64,000 nucleotides of DNA, taken from NCBI GenBank assembly GCA_963669295.1, contig OY769938.1:4278001-4342000 (forward strand), read 5' to 3'. This DNA comes from G963669295 sp963669295. GTDB taxonomy: Bacteria > Bacteroidota > Bacteroidia > Flavobacteriales_D > CALLUQ01. The stretch's first letter is position 1; every line of letters starts with the position of its first letter. Made by a program: the position numbers and the translations under genes. This document shows, piece after piece, positions 49,490 to 59,226 of the stretch. The notes under the pieces were generated by a model, which saw only the letters and a program-made list of their open reading frames with translations, was not told the DNA's origin and ran no database searches.

Positions 49490-50032
49490 ATGAGCACCAC
49501 CTCCGAGCAATACGATTCAATAATAAAAAAATGCAAGGATATTTTCGTAAAGAAAACGAAAGATTATGGAACTGCATGGAGAATTCTTAGGGCCAGTTCG
49601 CTGACCGATCAAATTTTCATCAAAGCACAACGCATTCGCACCATTCAGGAAAAAGGCGCATCGAAAGTAGATGAAGGCATTCAACCGGAATTTATTGGCA
49701 TCATCAACTATTGCATCATGGCGTTGGTGCAACTAGAAAAGCACAGTAACGATGCATTAGAACTTCCTGCAGAAGAAGCAGAAGCCTTGTACGATCAAAA
49801 AGCTGGAGAAGCCAAAAGCCTGATGGAACGCAAAAATCACGATTACGGTGAGGCATGGCGCGATATGCGAGTAAGCTCACTCACCGACTTGATCTTGATG
49901 AAGATTTTACGGGTAAAGCAAATCGAAGATAACAGCGGACAAACCATCATCTCGGAAGGCATTGATGCCAACTATTTCGATATGATGAATTATGCTATTT
50001 TTGCCATGATTCATCTGGAAGAAGGTCAATAA
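49490..50032 (+). CDS. DUF1599 domain protein (two repeats)
   Basis: 180 residues from ATG 49490 (a GTG two codons earlier is possible). The DUF1599 unit occurs twice: KTKDYGTAWRILRASSLTDQ, IFIKAQRIRTIQEKG, GIINYCIMALVQLE near residues 20-85, and KNHDYGEAWRDMRVSSLTDL, ILMKILRVKQIEDNSG, MMNYAIFAMIHLEEG near 110-180. The domain belongs to a MazG/NTP-pyrophosphohydrolase-like helical superfamily by structure prediction known for the family; the activity is unproven. Placement between folP/cdaA and the BT_3928-type gene is typical of Bacteroidota. Confidence 0.88.
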   Translation: MSTTSEQYDSIIKKCKDIFVKKTKDYGTAWRILRASSLTDQIFIKAQRIRTIQEKGASKVDEGIQPEFIGIINYCIMALVQLEKHSNDALELPAEEAEALYDQKAGEAKSLMERKNHDYGEAWRDMRVSSLTDLILMKILRVKQIEDNSGQTIISEGIDANYFDMMNYAIFAMIHLEEGQ

Positions 50033-50120
50033 GCTGTTAAAGGAGTTAAATAACTGTTAATGTCTCATTGTTAAGGAAGTGGTTTTATAACTTCAATGAA
50101 GTGAACCAAAAAGCAGAACA

Positions 50121-51764
50121 ATGAATTTATCGAAACTACTCGGAATATTATACATCGCTGCAGCAGCAGTATTTACTGTATTGGGTTTTACCAATAATCA
50201 GTTCGATTTTTTGTACACCTTCTTTGTATGTAGCCTTACTGTGGTAGGAGCCATGGTACTATTCATGAAAGACGGCATGAAAAAGTCCGTCTACCTCTCG
50301 CGTATTCTTGTAGGAGCGCTGTTTGTAGTGTCGGGCTTAATTAAAGCCAATGACCCGGTAGGTTTCTCCTATAAACTGGAAGAATATTTTGAGCCCAATG
50401 CCCTGGGGTGGTCTGTATTTACCCCCTATGCCTTATTCATTGCCATGCTCGTAAGCATTGGCGAAATTATACTGGGGTTTGCCATTTTGCTTGGTGGTAA
50501 AGCGCGCCTGGCCTCCTGGCTGCTGGTGGGCATGATTTTGTTTTTTGCCTGGCTTACGTACTATACCGCTACGTGCGACCCACAAGCTACGTATATTGAA
50601 ATAGTAGAAGGGCAGGAGGTAGAGAAAAGTGTAAACTGTGTAACAGATTGCGGGTGCTTTGGTGATGCTATGAAAGATTCTATTGGGCGTTCGCTTACCC
50701 CATGGGAATCGTTCTACAAAGACATTATCTTGTTGGTGTTTGTCATCATCATTTTCATCCAACAAAAAGCCATCAAGCTCAACACCATGAAGGAAGATTT
50801 ATTCATTCTCCCTACATCGGTAGTGCTCATCGCAGCCTTTGCAGGCGGGTTGTTCGGTTGGTGGTTCCCGGCCATATTTACTGTTATTGCTATTGTGCTG
50901 GCCCTGATTGCAAAGAAACTCATTGGTGATAAATTTAAAGAGTGGGCAATGGCATTGGCGGTTACCCTGGTAGCTTCAGGATTTGCAGTATACTGTTACC
51001 AATACCTGCCAGTAAAAGACTTTCGGCCATATGCTGTGGGCAAGAACCTTCCCGGGCAAATGACAATTCCCGAAGGAGCCCCCATTGATGTGTATGAAGA
51101 TGTATGGTACTACAAGGTAAATGGTGTTACCAGCGAATATACCACTGCACAAAAACCGTGGGAAATTGAAGGAGCAGAATTTGTTGACCGGGTAACTACA
51201 TTGGTAGAAAAAGGTTACGAGCCGCCCATTCACGACTTTAGTTTTGAAAAGCCATCGAGCGAAACACCTGAGGCACTGAAACAAATGCTGTATAGCGATA
51301 GTAATTTCGAAAACCTTAGAGTAATTGGCAATCGCACGCACCTTAGTATGGAGGAGTGGCAAAAACTCGAAGGCGACGACATCAGCTACATGCTTGAGCA
51401 GGTGGCTACGGTAGATTATACCGATTACTTCATGAATCAGCCAGGATACTTATTTTTACTGATCTCTAAAGATGCTGAGCACGCCAATACAGGAAACATG
51501 GAAGCACTTAGCCAATTGGCCAACGAAGCCATGAAAGAAGGGCACGGGTTTATAGGCCTTTCGGTAGGTGGTGAAGCAGTAGAAAATTTCAGGCATGAGC
51601 ATCAATTGATGTTTGATTTTTATTCGGTAGATTTTACCACATTAAAAACCATTGTGCGTTCTAACCCCGGGTTGCTTTTGCTGAAAGAAGGCAATGTGGT
51701 TGGTAAATGGTCGCACAACAGCTTCCCATCTTATCAGGAAGTAAAGGAAGCACATTTAAAATAA
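50121..51764 (+). CDS. BT_3928-type membrane protein (DoxX-like plus redoxin-like domain)
   Basis: 547 residues. N-terminal DoxX-like membrane part with about eight helices: RILVGALFVVSGLIKANDPV, GFSYKLEEYFEPNALGW, IGEIILGFAILLGGKARLAS, LLVGMILFFAWLTYYTA. A Cys cluster (CVTDCGCFGDAMK) follows, the pattern of DoxX/MauE proteins. From about 390 a thioredoxin-like domain without CXXC (YLFLLISKDAEH, FIGLSVGGEAVENFRHEHQL, NPGLLLLKEGNVVGKWSH). It is conserved next to tpiA in Bacteroidota. A redox role in the envelope is inferred. Confidence 0.88.
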   Translation: MNLSKLLGILYIAAAAVFTVLGFTNNQFDFLYTFFVCSLTVVGAMVLFMKDGMKKSVYLSRILVGALFVVSGLIKANDPVGFSYKLEEYFEPNALGWSVFTPYALFIAMLVSIGEIILGFAILLGGKARLASWLLVGMILFFAWLTYYTATCDPQATYIEIVEGQEVEKSVNCVTDCGCFGDAMKDSIGRSLTPWESFYKDIILLVFVIIIFIQQKAIKLNTMKEDLFILPTSVVLIAAFAGGLFGWWFPAIFTVIAIVLALIAKKLIGDKFKEWAMALAVTLVASGFAVYCYQYLPVKDFRPYAVGKNLPGQMTIPEGAPIDVYEDVWYYKVNGVTSEYTTAQKPWEIEGAEFVDRVTTLVEKGYEPPIHDFSFEKPSSETPEALKQMLYSDSNFENLRVIGNRTHLSMEEWQKLEGDDISYMLEQVATVDYTDYFMNQPGYLFLLISKDAEHANTGNMEALSQLANEAMKEGHGFIGLSVGGEAVENFRHEHQLMFDFYSVDFTTLKTIVRSNPGLLLLKEGNVVGKWSHNSFPSYQEVKEAHLK

Positions 51765-51797
51765 GCATAACGCAAGGAAAAAGGAAGCAGGGAATAA

Positions 51798-53114
51798 GTG
51801 ACAAAGTTTATTATAAAGCGGATTTTTTACGGTTTTCTCGTACTGTTTGGCTCAGTAACGGTAGTGTTCTTCTTGTTCTTTACAAGAGACATTAACCCGG
51901 CCCGTATGGTAGGAGGGCAGCATGCTTCTGAAGAGGTGTTGGCTGCCATCGAAAAAGACCTGGGGCTTGACTTACCACTGCATAAACAATACCTGTTGTA
52001 CCTCAACGACCTTTCTCCATTTTCCATTCACAACGATACTAACGAAGACAGTTACATCTACCTCAATGATGATAAGTATTCGTACTCTAAACTGTTTTCT
52101 GTAGGAGCCAACCGCGTATTGGTGATGAAAACGCCCTACTTACGTCGGTCGTACCAAACCAAGCGAAAAGTATCTGAAATCATCAGCTCCTCCATGCCAG
52201 GAACAGTGGTATTGGCGCTTACCGCCATTATCATAGCCACCATTATCGGCATATTTATGGGGGTGATATCAGCCATCAATAAGGGGAGTTTTTTCGATAA
52301 CTTTTCACTCATCGTTTCGGTATTGGGCATGTCGGGGCCTTCGTTTTACATGGCCATGATCATTTCATGGATTGGAGGATACCTATGGTATGCCGAAACC
52401 CTTATTCCAATGGTGCCTGTATTCTTCTTACTAGGTGGACTCGTACTGGGCATTGCCCTTAATAAACTGAAAAACAAAAATCACCTTGGAGGCTTTTCAT
52501 GGGGGTATATGATAGAGATGATGTTGAAGTCGCTTGGAATAGGCCTTGGTGTATGGCTGTTGGGCATTACGTTAAACGGATTCTTCGAAACCACCATCAT
52601 TCCTGCCGTCGATTGGCACTTTAGCTTACCTGGTACGGGCTTAAATACCACAGGAAGCTTATACACCTTCGACGATTATGGCGATGGTGAATACCTCGAC
52701 CTAAGGAATTTGATATTGCCTGCTTTAACACTTGGCATTCGCCCGCTGGCCATCATTGTGCAGCTTACGCGCAGTTCGCTGCTGGATGTATTGTCGCAAG
52801 ATTACATTCGAACAGCTACAGCAAAAGGGTTGGGCTATTACAAGGTCATTGTAAAGCACGCCTTAAAAAATGCATTGAACCCTGTTATTACAGCCATATC
52901 AGGATGGTTTGCTTCCTTATTGGCTGGTGCGGTATTCATTGAAATCGTATTCAACTGGAAAGGGCTCGGGCTGGAAGTATACAACTCATTGATTAAAGAA
53001 GACTTTCCCGTAGTTATTGGAACGGCATTGATCATTGCCACCATTTTTGTATTGATTAACATGTTTGTAGACATTATCTACGGTGTATTAGACCCACGAA
53101 TAAGGGTGAAATAA
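51798..53114 (+). CDS. DppB/OppB-type ABC transporter permease
   Basis: 438 residues from GTG 51798 (MTKFIIKRIFYGFLVLFGSV opens exactly like OppB/DppB). After the first helix come an extracytoplasmic part, helices near residues 130-160, an insertion with two extra helices (about 190-260), and the BPD_transp_1 core: ALTLGIRPLAIIVQLTRSSL, LLDVLSQDYIRTATAKGLGY and HALKNALNPVITAISGWFAS. The EAA-like loop is intact. No binding protein, second permease or ATPase gene is adjacent, so the partners are elsewhere. It sits 33 nt after the BT_3928-type gene and 7 nt before tpiA. Confidence 0.92.
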   Translation: MTKFIIKRIFYGFLVLFGSVTVVFFLFFTRDINPARMVGGQHASEEVLAAIEKDLGLDLPLHKQYLLYLNDLSPFSIHNDTNEDSYIYLNDDKYSYSKLFSVGANRVLVMKTPYLRRSYQTKRKVSEIISSSMPGTVVLALTAIIIATIIGIFMGVISAINKGSFFDNFSLIVSVLGMSGPSFYMAMIISWIGGYLWYAETLIPMVPVFFLLGGLVLGIALNKLKNKNHLGGFSWGYMIEMMLKSLGIGLGVWLLGITLNGFFETTIIPAVDWHFSLPGTGLNTTGSLYTFDDYGDGEYLDLRNLILPALTLGIRPLAIIVQLTRSSLLDVLSQDYIRTATAKGLGYYKVIVKHALKNALNPVITAISGWFASLLAGAVFIEIVFNWKGLGLEVYNSLIKEDFPVVIGTALIIATIFVLINMFVDIIYGVLDPRIRVK

Positions 53115-53121
53115 AGAACTT

Positions 53122-53883
53122 ATGGCAAGGAAAATAGTTGCTGGCAACTGGAAAATGAATAAAACCAAGTTTGAGGCAGAAGCCTTGTTCTCTCAAATTG
53201 TGGAGTTCAATGATGAATTTCCGGCAGAAGTAGAAGTCATCATCAGCCCGCCTGCCCTCTACCTTTGGAACTTTTCGAAACGTACGGCCTCTATGGCAAA
53301 CATTGCGGTGGCAGCACAAAACTGCCACATGGAGCAATCAGGAGCTTTTACTGGTGAAGTATCGCCAGAAATGTTGAAGTCGATAGGCGTAAAGTACTGC
53401 ATCATTGGACATTCAGAGCGTCGCAACTTGTTTGGAGAAACCAATGAAATGTTGGCACAAAAAGTAAATGCCTGCCTACAATACCAGCTCAACCCTATCT
53501 ATTGCTGTGGAGAAGTATTAGCAGAGCGCGATGAAAACCGTCATCAAGAAGTGGTGAAAGAACAGTTGGAAAAAGGGTTGTTCTTTATGGATGAAGCAGC
53601 TTTTGCCAATGTGGTAATTGCTTACGAACCTGTTTGGGCCATTGGAACCGGGTTAACAGCAACACCAGCTCAGGCACAAGAAATGCATGCTTATATCCGT
53701 TCGTTGGTAAACGAAAGGTATGGAGCAGAGGTGGGGGCAGCAACTCCCATTTTGTACGGAGGAAGTTGCAAACCGGAAAACGCCAATGAATTGTTTGCAT
53801 GCAACGATGTTGATGGTGGTTTAATAGGGGGAGCAGCATTGAAAGTAAATTCCTTTGTGAACATCATTAAAGCGGCCCAATAA
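53122..53883 (+). CDS. tpiA: Triosephosphate isomerase
   Basis: 253 residues, the normal length. KIVAGNWKMNKTKFEA (substrate Asn/Lys), CIIGHSERRNLFGE (catalytic His), IAYEPVWAIGTGLTATPAQA (catalytic Glu and start of loop 6), LYGGSCKPENANELFACNDV and DGGLIGGAALKVNSFVNI are all present. It interconverts dihydroxyacetone phosphate and glyceraldehyde 3-phosphate in glycolysis and gluconeogenesis. The next start codon is 2 nt after the stop. Confidence 0.98.
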   Translation: MARKIVAGNWKMNKTKFEAEALFSQIVEFNDEFPAEVEVIISPPALYLWNFSKRTASMANIAVAAQNCHMEQSGAFTGEVSPEMLKSIGVKYCIIGHSERRNLFGETNEMLAQKVNACLQYQLNPIYCCGEVLAERDENRHQEVVKEQLEKGLFFMDEAAFANVVIAYEPVWAIGTGLTATPAQAQEMHAYIRSLVNERYGAEVGAATPILYGGSCKPENANELFACNDVDGGLIGGAALKVNSFVNIIKAAQ

Positions 53884-53885
53884 CT

Positions 53886-54728
53886 GTGAATTATGTAGAG
53901 GTAAGCTTTGCTATTGAGCCACTTTTGCCGGGTAGGGAAGTGCTGATAGCCGAACTCAGTGAAATGGGATTCGAAAGTTTTGTAGAAACCGAAGAAGGAC
54001 TACAAGCTTATATTCAAGCTCCTGAATTTACCCCAGAAACCTTACAAGAACTGTCGTTCTTACAAGTAGAAAACACCACCATTACCCACTGGGTGAAAGA
54101 AATTGAAGATCAAAACTGGAATGCCGTTTGGGAAAGCAACTACCCACCCATTGTGGTGAACGATCAATGCATTGTAAAAGCACCCTTCCATACCAATGAA
54201 GCAGCCTATCCTTACGAAATTCTGATTGCTCCTAAAATGTCGTTCGGTACCGGCCATCACGATACCACTTCACTCATGCTCGGCACCTTGTTAACCATGG
54301 AATTAGAAGGGCTTTCAGTGTTAGATATGGGATGTGGTACGGGAGTGTTGGCCATATTGGCAGCAAAGAAAGGAGCTGCTCCAATTGAAGCCATCGACAT
54401 CGATGAATGGGCGTATAACAACACATTAGAGAATATTCGGCTCAATAATTGTGTTGATATTGCTGTTGATAAAGGCGATGTGAATCTGTTGGAAGGCAAA
54501 ACATTTAATATTATCTTAGCTAACATTAACAAAAATGTGCTTTTAAGCGACATAAAGCACTACGTCGATGCGTTATCTGTGGGAGGGAACCTGCTGATGA
54601 GCGGTTTTTTCGACGTTGACATTCCCGCTATTCAAACCAGTGCCGAACATTTGGGGCTGGAACTAACGCATCAAAAAGTACAGAATAGTTGGGCCGTCGT
54701 TCGATTTATTAAAAAAAGTACGAGATGA
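53886..54728 (+). CDS. prmA: Ribosomal protein L11 methyltransferase
   Basis: 280 residues from GTG 53886. The N-terminal L11-binding domain (YVEVSFAIEPLLPGREVLIA) and WNAVWESNYPPIVV linker precede the SAM-binding domain: MSFGTGHHDTTSLMLGTLLT, VLDMGCGTGVLAILAAKKGA, IDIDEWAYNNTLENIRLNNC and FNIILANINKNVLL. The enzyme trimethylates L11. It overlaps the giant secreted-protein gene by 4 nt (ATGA). Confidence 0.96.
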   Translation: MNYVEVSFAIEPLLPGREVLIAELSEMGFESFVETEEGLQAYIQAPEFTPETLQELSFLQVENTTITHWVKEIEDQNWNAVWESNYPPIVVNDQCIVKAPFHTNEAAYPYEILIAPKMSFGTGHHDTTSLMLGTLLTMELEGLSVLDMGCGTGVLAILAAKKGAAPIEAIDIDEWAYNNTLENIRLNNCVDIAVDKGDVNLLEGKTFNIILANINKNVLLSDIKHYVDALSVGGNLLMSGFFDVDIPAIQTSAEHLGLELTHQKVQNSWAVVRFIKKSTR

Positions 54729-57700
54729 AACGCTTTTTACTTAAGGCGCTCCCCATAAGTATTATACTGCTGTTTTTCTGTTCGTTGAACGTAAATGCTC
54801 AAATCAAGAGCTTTACACCTGATTCTATCAAGTTCTTCGAAGAGGTGCAAACCTTTCTGGTAGAAAAACGGAAGAAAGAAGGCAAGGAATTTATCGAACA
54901 ATTCGAGGTAGTATGGTATTCCGGGCAATTTACCGAATCCCAAAGGCTTCGGGTATATCAAATTGCCAACATCATGTTGAAGAAACGGATGCCTCCGTTT
55001 CCAGAGTTTAGGAACTACCTGTTCTCTTTGATGAGCTACGTCAAATCAGGACGTTCTAACGAAAGCTTTAATCAATGGATGGCTACGCTTGAAGTAATCA
55101 TCAGTAAAAACAAGCGCAAGTTTTCCAAATACCTCGAAACGTGTAACAACCTGTTTACCGACAATACCTTCTATAAATCGGCTTCTACACAATGGCAATC
55201 AAGCAGTGCCGATTACCAGTTTGTATACAATGTGGAAGATGGTGATAGCGAACCTAAGATTGTATTCCCCTCGTTGAACCTCCGCTGCTTGGCCAAAGGA
55301 GACAGCTCAGTGATATACAATACCAAAGGAGTATACTACCCATTGAAAGAAAAATGGGTAGGTGATGGTGGTAAAGTAAATTGGGTTCGTGCCGGATTGG
55401 ATGAAAATGAAACCTATGCCGTGATCGATCACGAATATGAGATTAGGGCCAAAAGCTCTACATACATCATCGATTCCATTTGGTTTTACAACGCTTTCTT
55501 CCAGGACCCACTGCTAGGAAGAATCACCGAAAAAGTATTGGCTAACGTAACCGCCGATAAAGCTTCATATCCTCGTTTTGAATCGTACGACAAGCGATTG
55601 TCTATCGACCAAATTGTAGAGGGAGTTGATTACGAAGGTGGTTTTACCATGAATGGAAACCGTTTATTGGGTTCAGGTACTAAAGAGGAACAAGCCAAAC
55701 TCACTTTTTATAAAGATGAAGAACCTTTTTTGGTAGTATCTGCCATTAACTTCATCATTAAACCCGATCGTATTGCTTCCGAGCGTGCTAAGGCAGTATT
55801 TTATTTAGAACAAGATTCTATTGTGCACCCGGGGTTGCAAATGAAGTTCATTAAGAAAGATAAAATGCTCACCCTTATTCGGGGAGACAAAGGCATTACC
55901 AAGAGCCCATACTTCAATACTTTCCATAATGTAGACATGTATTTCGAGGCCTTGTACTGGAAAATAGATGACCCTACTATCGAAATGGGACCTTTATATG
56001 GCAGTACCGACCATGCTGCGCGTTTCGAATCGGTTAACTACTATTCGGAAGACCGTTATAGCATGTTGCAAGGAATGGATCGGGTGCATCCACTGGTACG
56101 AATTAAAGACCTTACCAAGGAGTTGGAATCGAACGAATTTTATGCTAAACAGCTAGCAACACACATGCGATTGCCTATTTCGCAGATAATTCCATTGCTG
56201 ATGAACCTGAGTGCCATGGGGTTTGTGTACTACGATGTAGACAACCAGTATTGTGTGGTAAAAGACCGCTTGTACGAATACATTTTGGCACGAGCAGGAA
56301 AAACAGACTACGATGTGATTCAATTTAAGTCGAAGGTAGGAGCTAATGTGAAAAATGCCAGCTTAAACCTCCTCAATTATGATTTGCTGCTGCGTGGAGT
56401 ACAACGAGTATTACTCAGCGACTCGCAAAATGTAGTGGTTTATCCCCTGAAACAAGAACTCATCCTCAAGCAAAATCGAAACTTTACTTTTGCCGGCACA
56501 GCTGATGCTGGTCGTACACGCTACTTCGGTAAAGAGTTTTCGTTCGAATACGACGAATTCAGGTTAAACCTTATCAACGTTGATTCACTGCGATTTAGAG
56601 TAGAAAGCTTTGAAACAGTTGATGGAGAGTACCGCCCAATTAAACGGGTTACTACTGTTTTAGAAGGTATTCGTGGCAATGTAATGATTGACAACCCCTT
56701 CAATAAATCGGGCATACAAGATGGATACCCTGAATATCCTATCCTTAATGTTACCAAGAAATCATACGCCTTCTACGACCGCAAAGGCATACAAGAAGGA
56801 GTATATAACCGCGACAAATTTTTCTTCCACCTCGAACCATTTAGGCTCGATAGCTTAGATAACTTTACCAAGGAAGGGTTGCAACTGGAAGGGCGGTTTG
56901 TTTCTGCAGGCATCTTCCCCGAATTTGAAGAAAAACTCACGGTACAACGCGATTACTCCCTTGGATTTATTCGCCCTACACCAGAATCAGGCTTCCCGCT
57001 GTATGGAGGAAAAGCCAAATTCACCAGCGACATACAACTCAGTCATAACGGACTACAAGGCGATGGAACCATTGATTTCTTGTCGTCAACCACGGTATCC
57101 GACTCTACCCAATTCACCTTTTTCCCCGACTCCTTATCGGGAAGGGCAAAAACCTTTGTGAACAAAGAAACGGGAGGCAAGGTGGAGTTTCCTGATGTAG
57201 ATGCAAAAAACGTTTGGGTGAAATACGATCCCAAAAAAGAATCGTTAGTGGCATCCGAATTAAAAGAACCGTTGAGTTTCTTTAACGATGAAGCACGGTT
57301 GAGTGGGCACCTTGATCTACGTCCTAACGGGATGGTTGGTACAGGAGTCATGGACTTTGAAAACGCAGAATTAACCTCCAGGCTTTTCACGTACAAAAAA
57401 CGAGTCATTGATTCCGATACGGCAGAATTTAAACTGAAAAGCTTTGACCTGCAGGGGCAGATGGCCTTTAACACTAAAAATGTAAATGCGCACATCGACT
57501 TCGATGAGCGGGTAGGAGAATTCAAATCGAATGGAGAAGAATCGTTTGTTGATTTCCCGGTAAATCAATACATCTGTTACATGGATCGGTTCAAGTGGTT
57601 CATGGATCAAAATGACATTGAGCTGGAAGCGTCTGAAAAACGAGCCGCGGAAGTTATATTGAATACTGATGTGGATTTATCGGGTTCTAACTTCTATTCG

Positions 57701-59215
57701 GTACACCCAAAACAAGATTCACTCAACTTCATGGCTCCGAAGGCAAGGTACGACCTGGATACGTATACTATTTACTGTACCGAAATTCCTTACATCATTG
57801 TAGCAGATGCCAAAATTGTGCCTGATAGTGGCAACGTGGTAATTCGCAAAAAGGCCAAGATGGACCCATTGAGCAATGCGGAAATATATCCGAACTACAT
57901 CCGTAAGTTCCATAGGGTATACAATGCTACAGTGGATATCTTCGCTAAAAAAGACTACCAGGGTACGGGCGACTATACCTATGTTGATGAAAACAAAATG
58001 GAACAGATCATCCATTTTGCCTCGGTAAATGTAGACACCACCTATCAAACCATTGCGAAAGGGCAAGTTACAGAAGAGGCTGGATTTACATTAAGCCCTA
58101 ACTTCGAATACATTGGTGATGTGCGATTGGAGGCCAATCAAAAATTCTTGCAGTTTACTGGAAGCACACGTATTCTTCATAACTGTACCAGTGTGAAGCG
58201 AAACTGGATGAACTTCTCGGCAGAAGTAAATCCGAATGAAATCTACATTCCAGTATCTGGTAATTTAACAGACACTGAAGGGAAACCCATAGGAAATGGG
58301 GTAATACTCAACAACGATTCTATTGGGCTGTATTCTACATTCCTATCCAATAAGGCAGATGCTAAGCACCTGGATGTAATTACTGCCGACGGTTTCTTGT
58401 TCTTCGATAAAAAAGCCCAGGAATATCAGATATCAAACAAAGATAAACTGAAAGAACGCTCGCTGCCAGGAAACTTCATCAGCTTGAATACCAACACCTG
58501 TGAAGTAAATGGTGATGGTAAAATGAACCTTGGTTGCGACCTGGGGCAAATAAAGTTCAATCCGGTAGGAAAGGTAAAACACGATGTAGTAGCCAATGAA
58601 GTGACTATAGATGCATCGGTAGCCATCGATTTCTTTATGAACGATAAGGCCATGGAGCAGATGTTAAAAACCATCAACACCTATCCCGACCTGGAACCGG
58701 TAGATTTTGGTAAATCTACTTACGAGAAGTCGTTGCGTGAAGAGCTGGGATTGACCAAGGCCGATAAAGTAATTTCAGAACTTAACATTACGGGTAAAAT
58801 CAAGAAATTCCCCTCCGAACTAATTCATACGTTATATCTAACAGATGTGAAGTTCAAATGGAACCACGACACACGCTCTTATCGATCGGTAGGCCCTATT
58901 GGATTGGGAACAGTATTGAAAGGACAAACGTATAAGAAATTAAAAGGACACATTGAGATAACCAAAAAGCGCAGTGGCGATGTAATTGAAATGTACCTGG
59001 CTATGGACGAAAACAACTGGTTTTTCTTTAGCTATCAACGCAATTTGATGCAAGCATTGTCGTCTGACGAAGAATTTAATACCATCATAAAGGAAACCAA
59101 ACAAGACGATCGTAAGTATAAGCATGAAAAAGGGGAGGCCGCATACACTTATATGATCTCCACCAAAACAAAGAAAACGAAGTTTTTAAGGAAATTTGAA
59201 AGCGATCCGGAATAA
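54725..59215 (+). CDS. Giant secreted protein of unknown function (1,496 residues)
   Basis: A signal peptide with a strong hydrophobic core (ISIILLFFCSLNVNAQ) opens the protein. The N-terminal 160 residues are helical (VQTFLVEKRKKEGKEFIEQF, RVYQIANIMLKKRMPPFPEF). Most of the rest is strand-rich with regularly spaced Asp/Gly and Tyr/Phe, which resembles long beta-solenoid or AsmA/TamB-like scaffolds. Landmarks include LATHMRLPISQIIPLLMNLS (a winged-helix-like helix pair near residue 490), AELTSRLFTYKKRVIDSDTA, KGQTYKKLKGHIEITKKRSG and, near the end, FSYQRNLMQALSSDEEFNTI. No lipobox, no C-terminal sorting domain. Large proteins of this type recur in Bacteroidota without assigned function. Its 4-nt overlap with prmA fixes the start. 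Confidence 0.85.
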   Translation: MKRFLLKALPISIILLFFCSLNVNAQIKSFTPDSIKFFEEVQTFLVEKRKKEGKEFIEQFEVVWYSGQFTESQRLRVYQIANIMLKKRMPPFPEFRNYLFSLMSYVKSGRSNESFNQWMATLEVIISKNKRKFSKYLETCNNLFTDNTFYKSASTQWQSSSADYQFVYNVEDGDSEPKIVFPSLNLRCLAKGDSSVIYNTKGVYYPLKEKWVGDGGKVNWVRAGLDENETYAVIDHEYEIRAKSSTYIIDSIWFYNAFFQDPLLGRITEKVLANVTADKASYPRFESYDKRLSIDQIVEGVDYEGGFTMNGNRLLGSGTKEEQAKLTFYKDEEPFLVVSAINFIIKPDRIASERAKAVFYLEQDSIVHPGLQMKFIKKDKMLTLIRGDKGITKSPYFNTFHNVDMYFEALYWKIDDPTIEMGPLYGSTDHAARFESVNYYSEDRYSMLQGMDRVHPLVRIKDLTKELESNEFYAKQLATHMRLPISQIIPLLMNLSAMGFVYYDVDNQYCVVKDRLYEYILARAGKTDYDVIQFKSKVGANVKNASLNLLNYDLLLRGVQRVLLSDSQNVVVYPLKQELILKQNRNFTFAGTADAGRTRYFGKEFSFEYDEFRLNLINVDSLRFRVESFETVDGEYRPIKRVTTVLEGIRGNVMIDNPFNKSGIQDGYPEYPILNVTKKSYAFYDRKGIQEGVYNRDKFFFHLEPFRLDSLDNFTKEGLQLEGRFVSAGIFPEFEEKLTVQRDYSLGFIRPTPESGFPLYGGKAKFTSDIQLSHNGLQGDGTIDFLSSTTVSDSTQFTFFPDSLSGRAKTFVNKETGGKVEFPDVDAKNVWVKYDPKKESLVASELKEPLSFFNDEARLSGHLDLRPNGMVGTGVMDFENAELTSRLFTYKKRVIDSDTAEFKLKSFDLQGQMAFNTKNVNAHIDFDERVGEFKSNGEESFVDFPVNQYICYMDRFKWFMDQNDIELEASEKRAAEVILNTDVDLSGSNFYSVHPKQDSLNFMAPKARYDLDTYTIYCTEIPYIIVADAKIVPDSGNVVIRKKAKMDPLSNAEIYPNYIRKFHRVYNATVDIFAKKDYQGTGDYTYVDENKMEQIIHFASVNVDTTYQTIAKGQVTEEAGFTLSPNFEYIGDVRLEANQKFLQFTGSTRILHNCTSVKRNWMNFSAEVNPNEIYIPVSGNLTDTEGKPIGNGVILNNDSIGLYSTFLSNKADAKHLDVITADGFLFFDKKAQEYQISNKDKLKERSLPGNFISLNTNTCEVNGDGKMNLGCDLGQIKFNPVGKVKHDVVANEVTIDASVAIDFFMNDKAMEQMLKTINTYPDLEPVDFGKSTYEKSLREELGLTKADKVISELNITGKIKKFPSELIHTLYLTDVKFKWNHDTRSYRSVGPIGLGTVLKGQTYKKLKGHIEITKKRSGDVIEMYLAMDENNWFFFSYQRNLMQALSSDEEFNTIIKETKQDDRKYKHEKGEAAYTYMISTKTKKTKFLRKFESDPE

Positions 59216-59226
59216 TATAGCTAACC

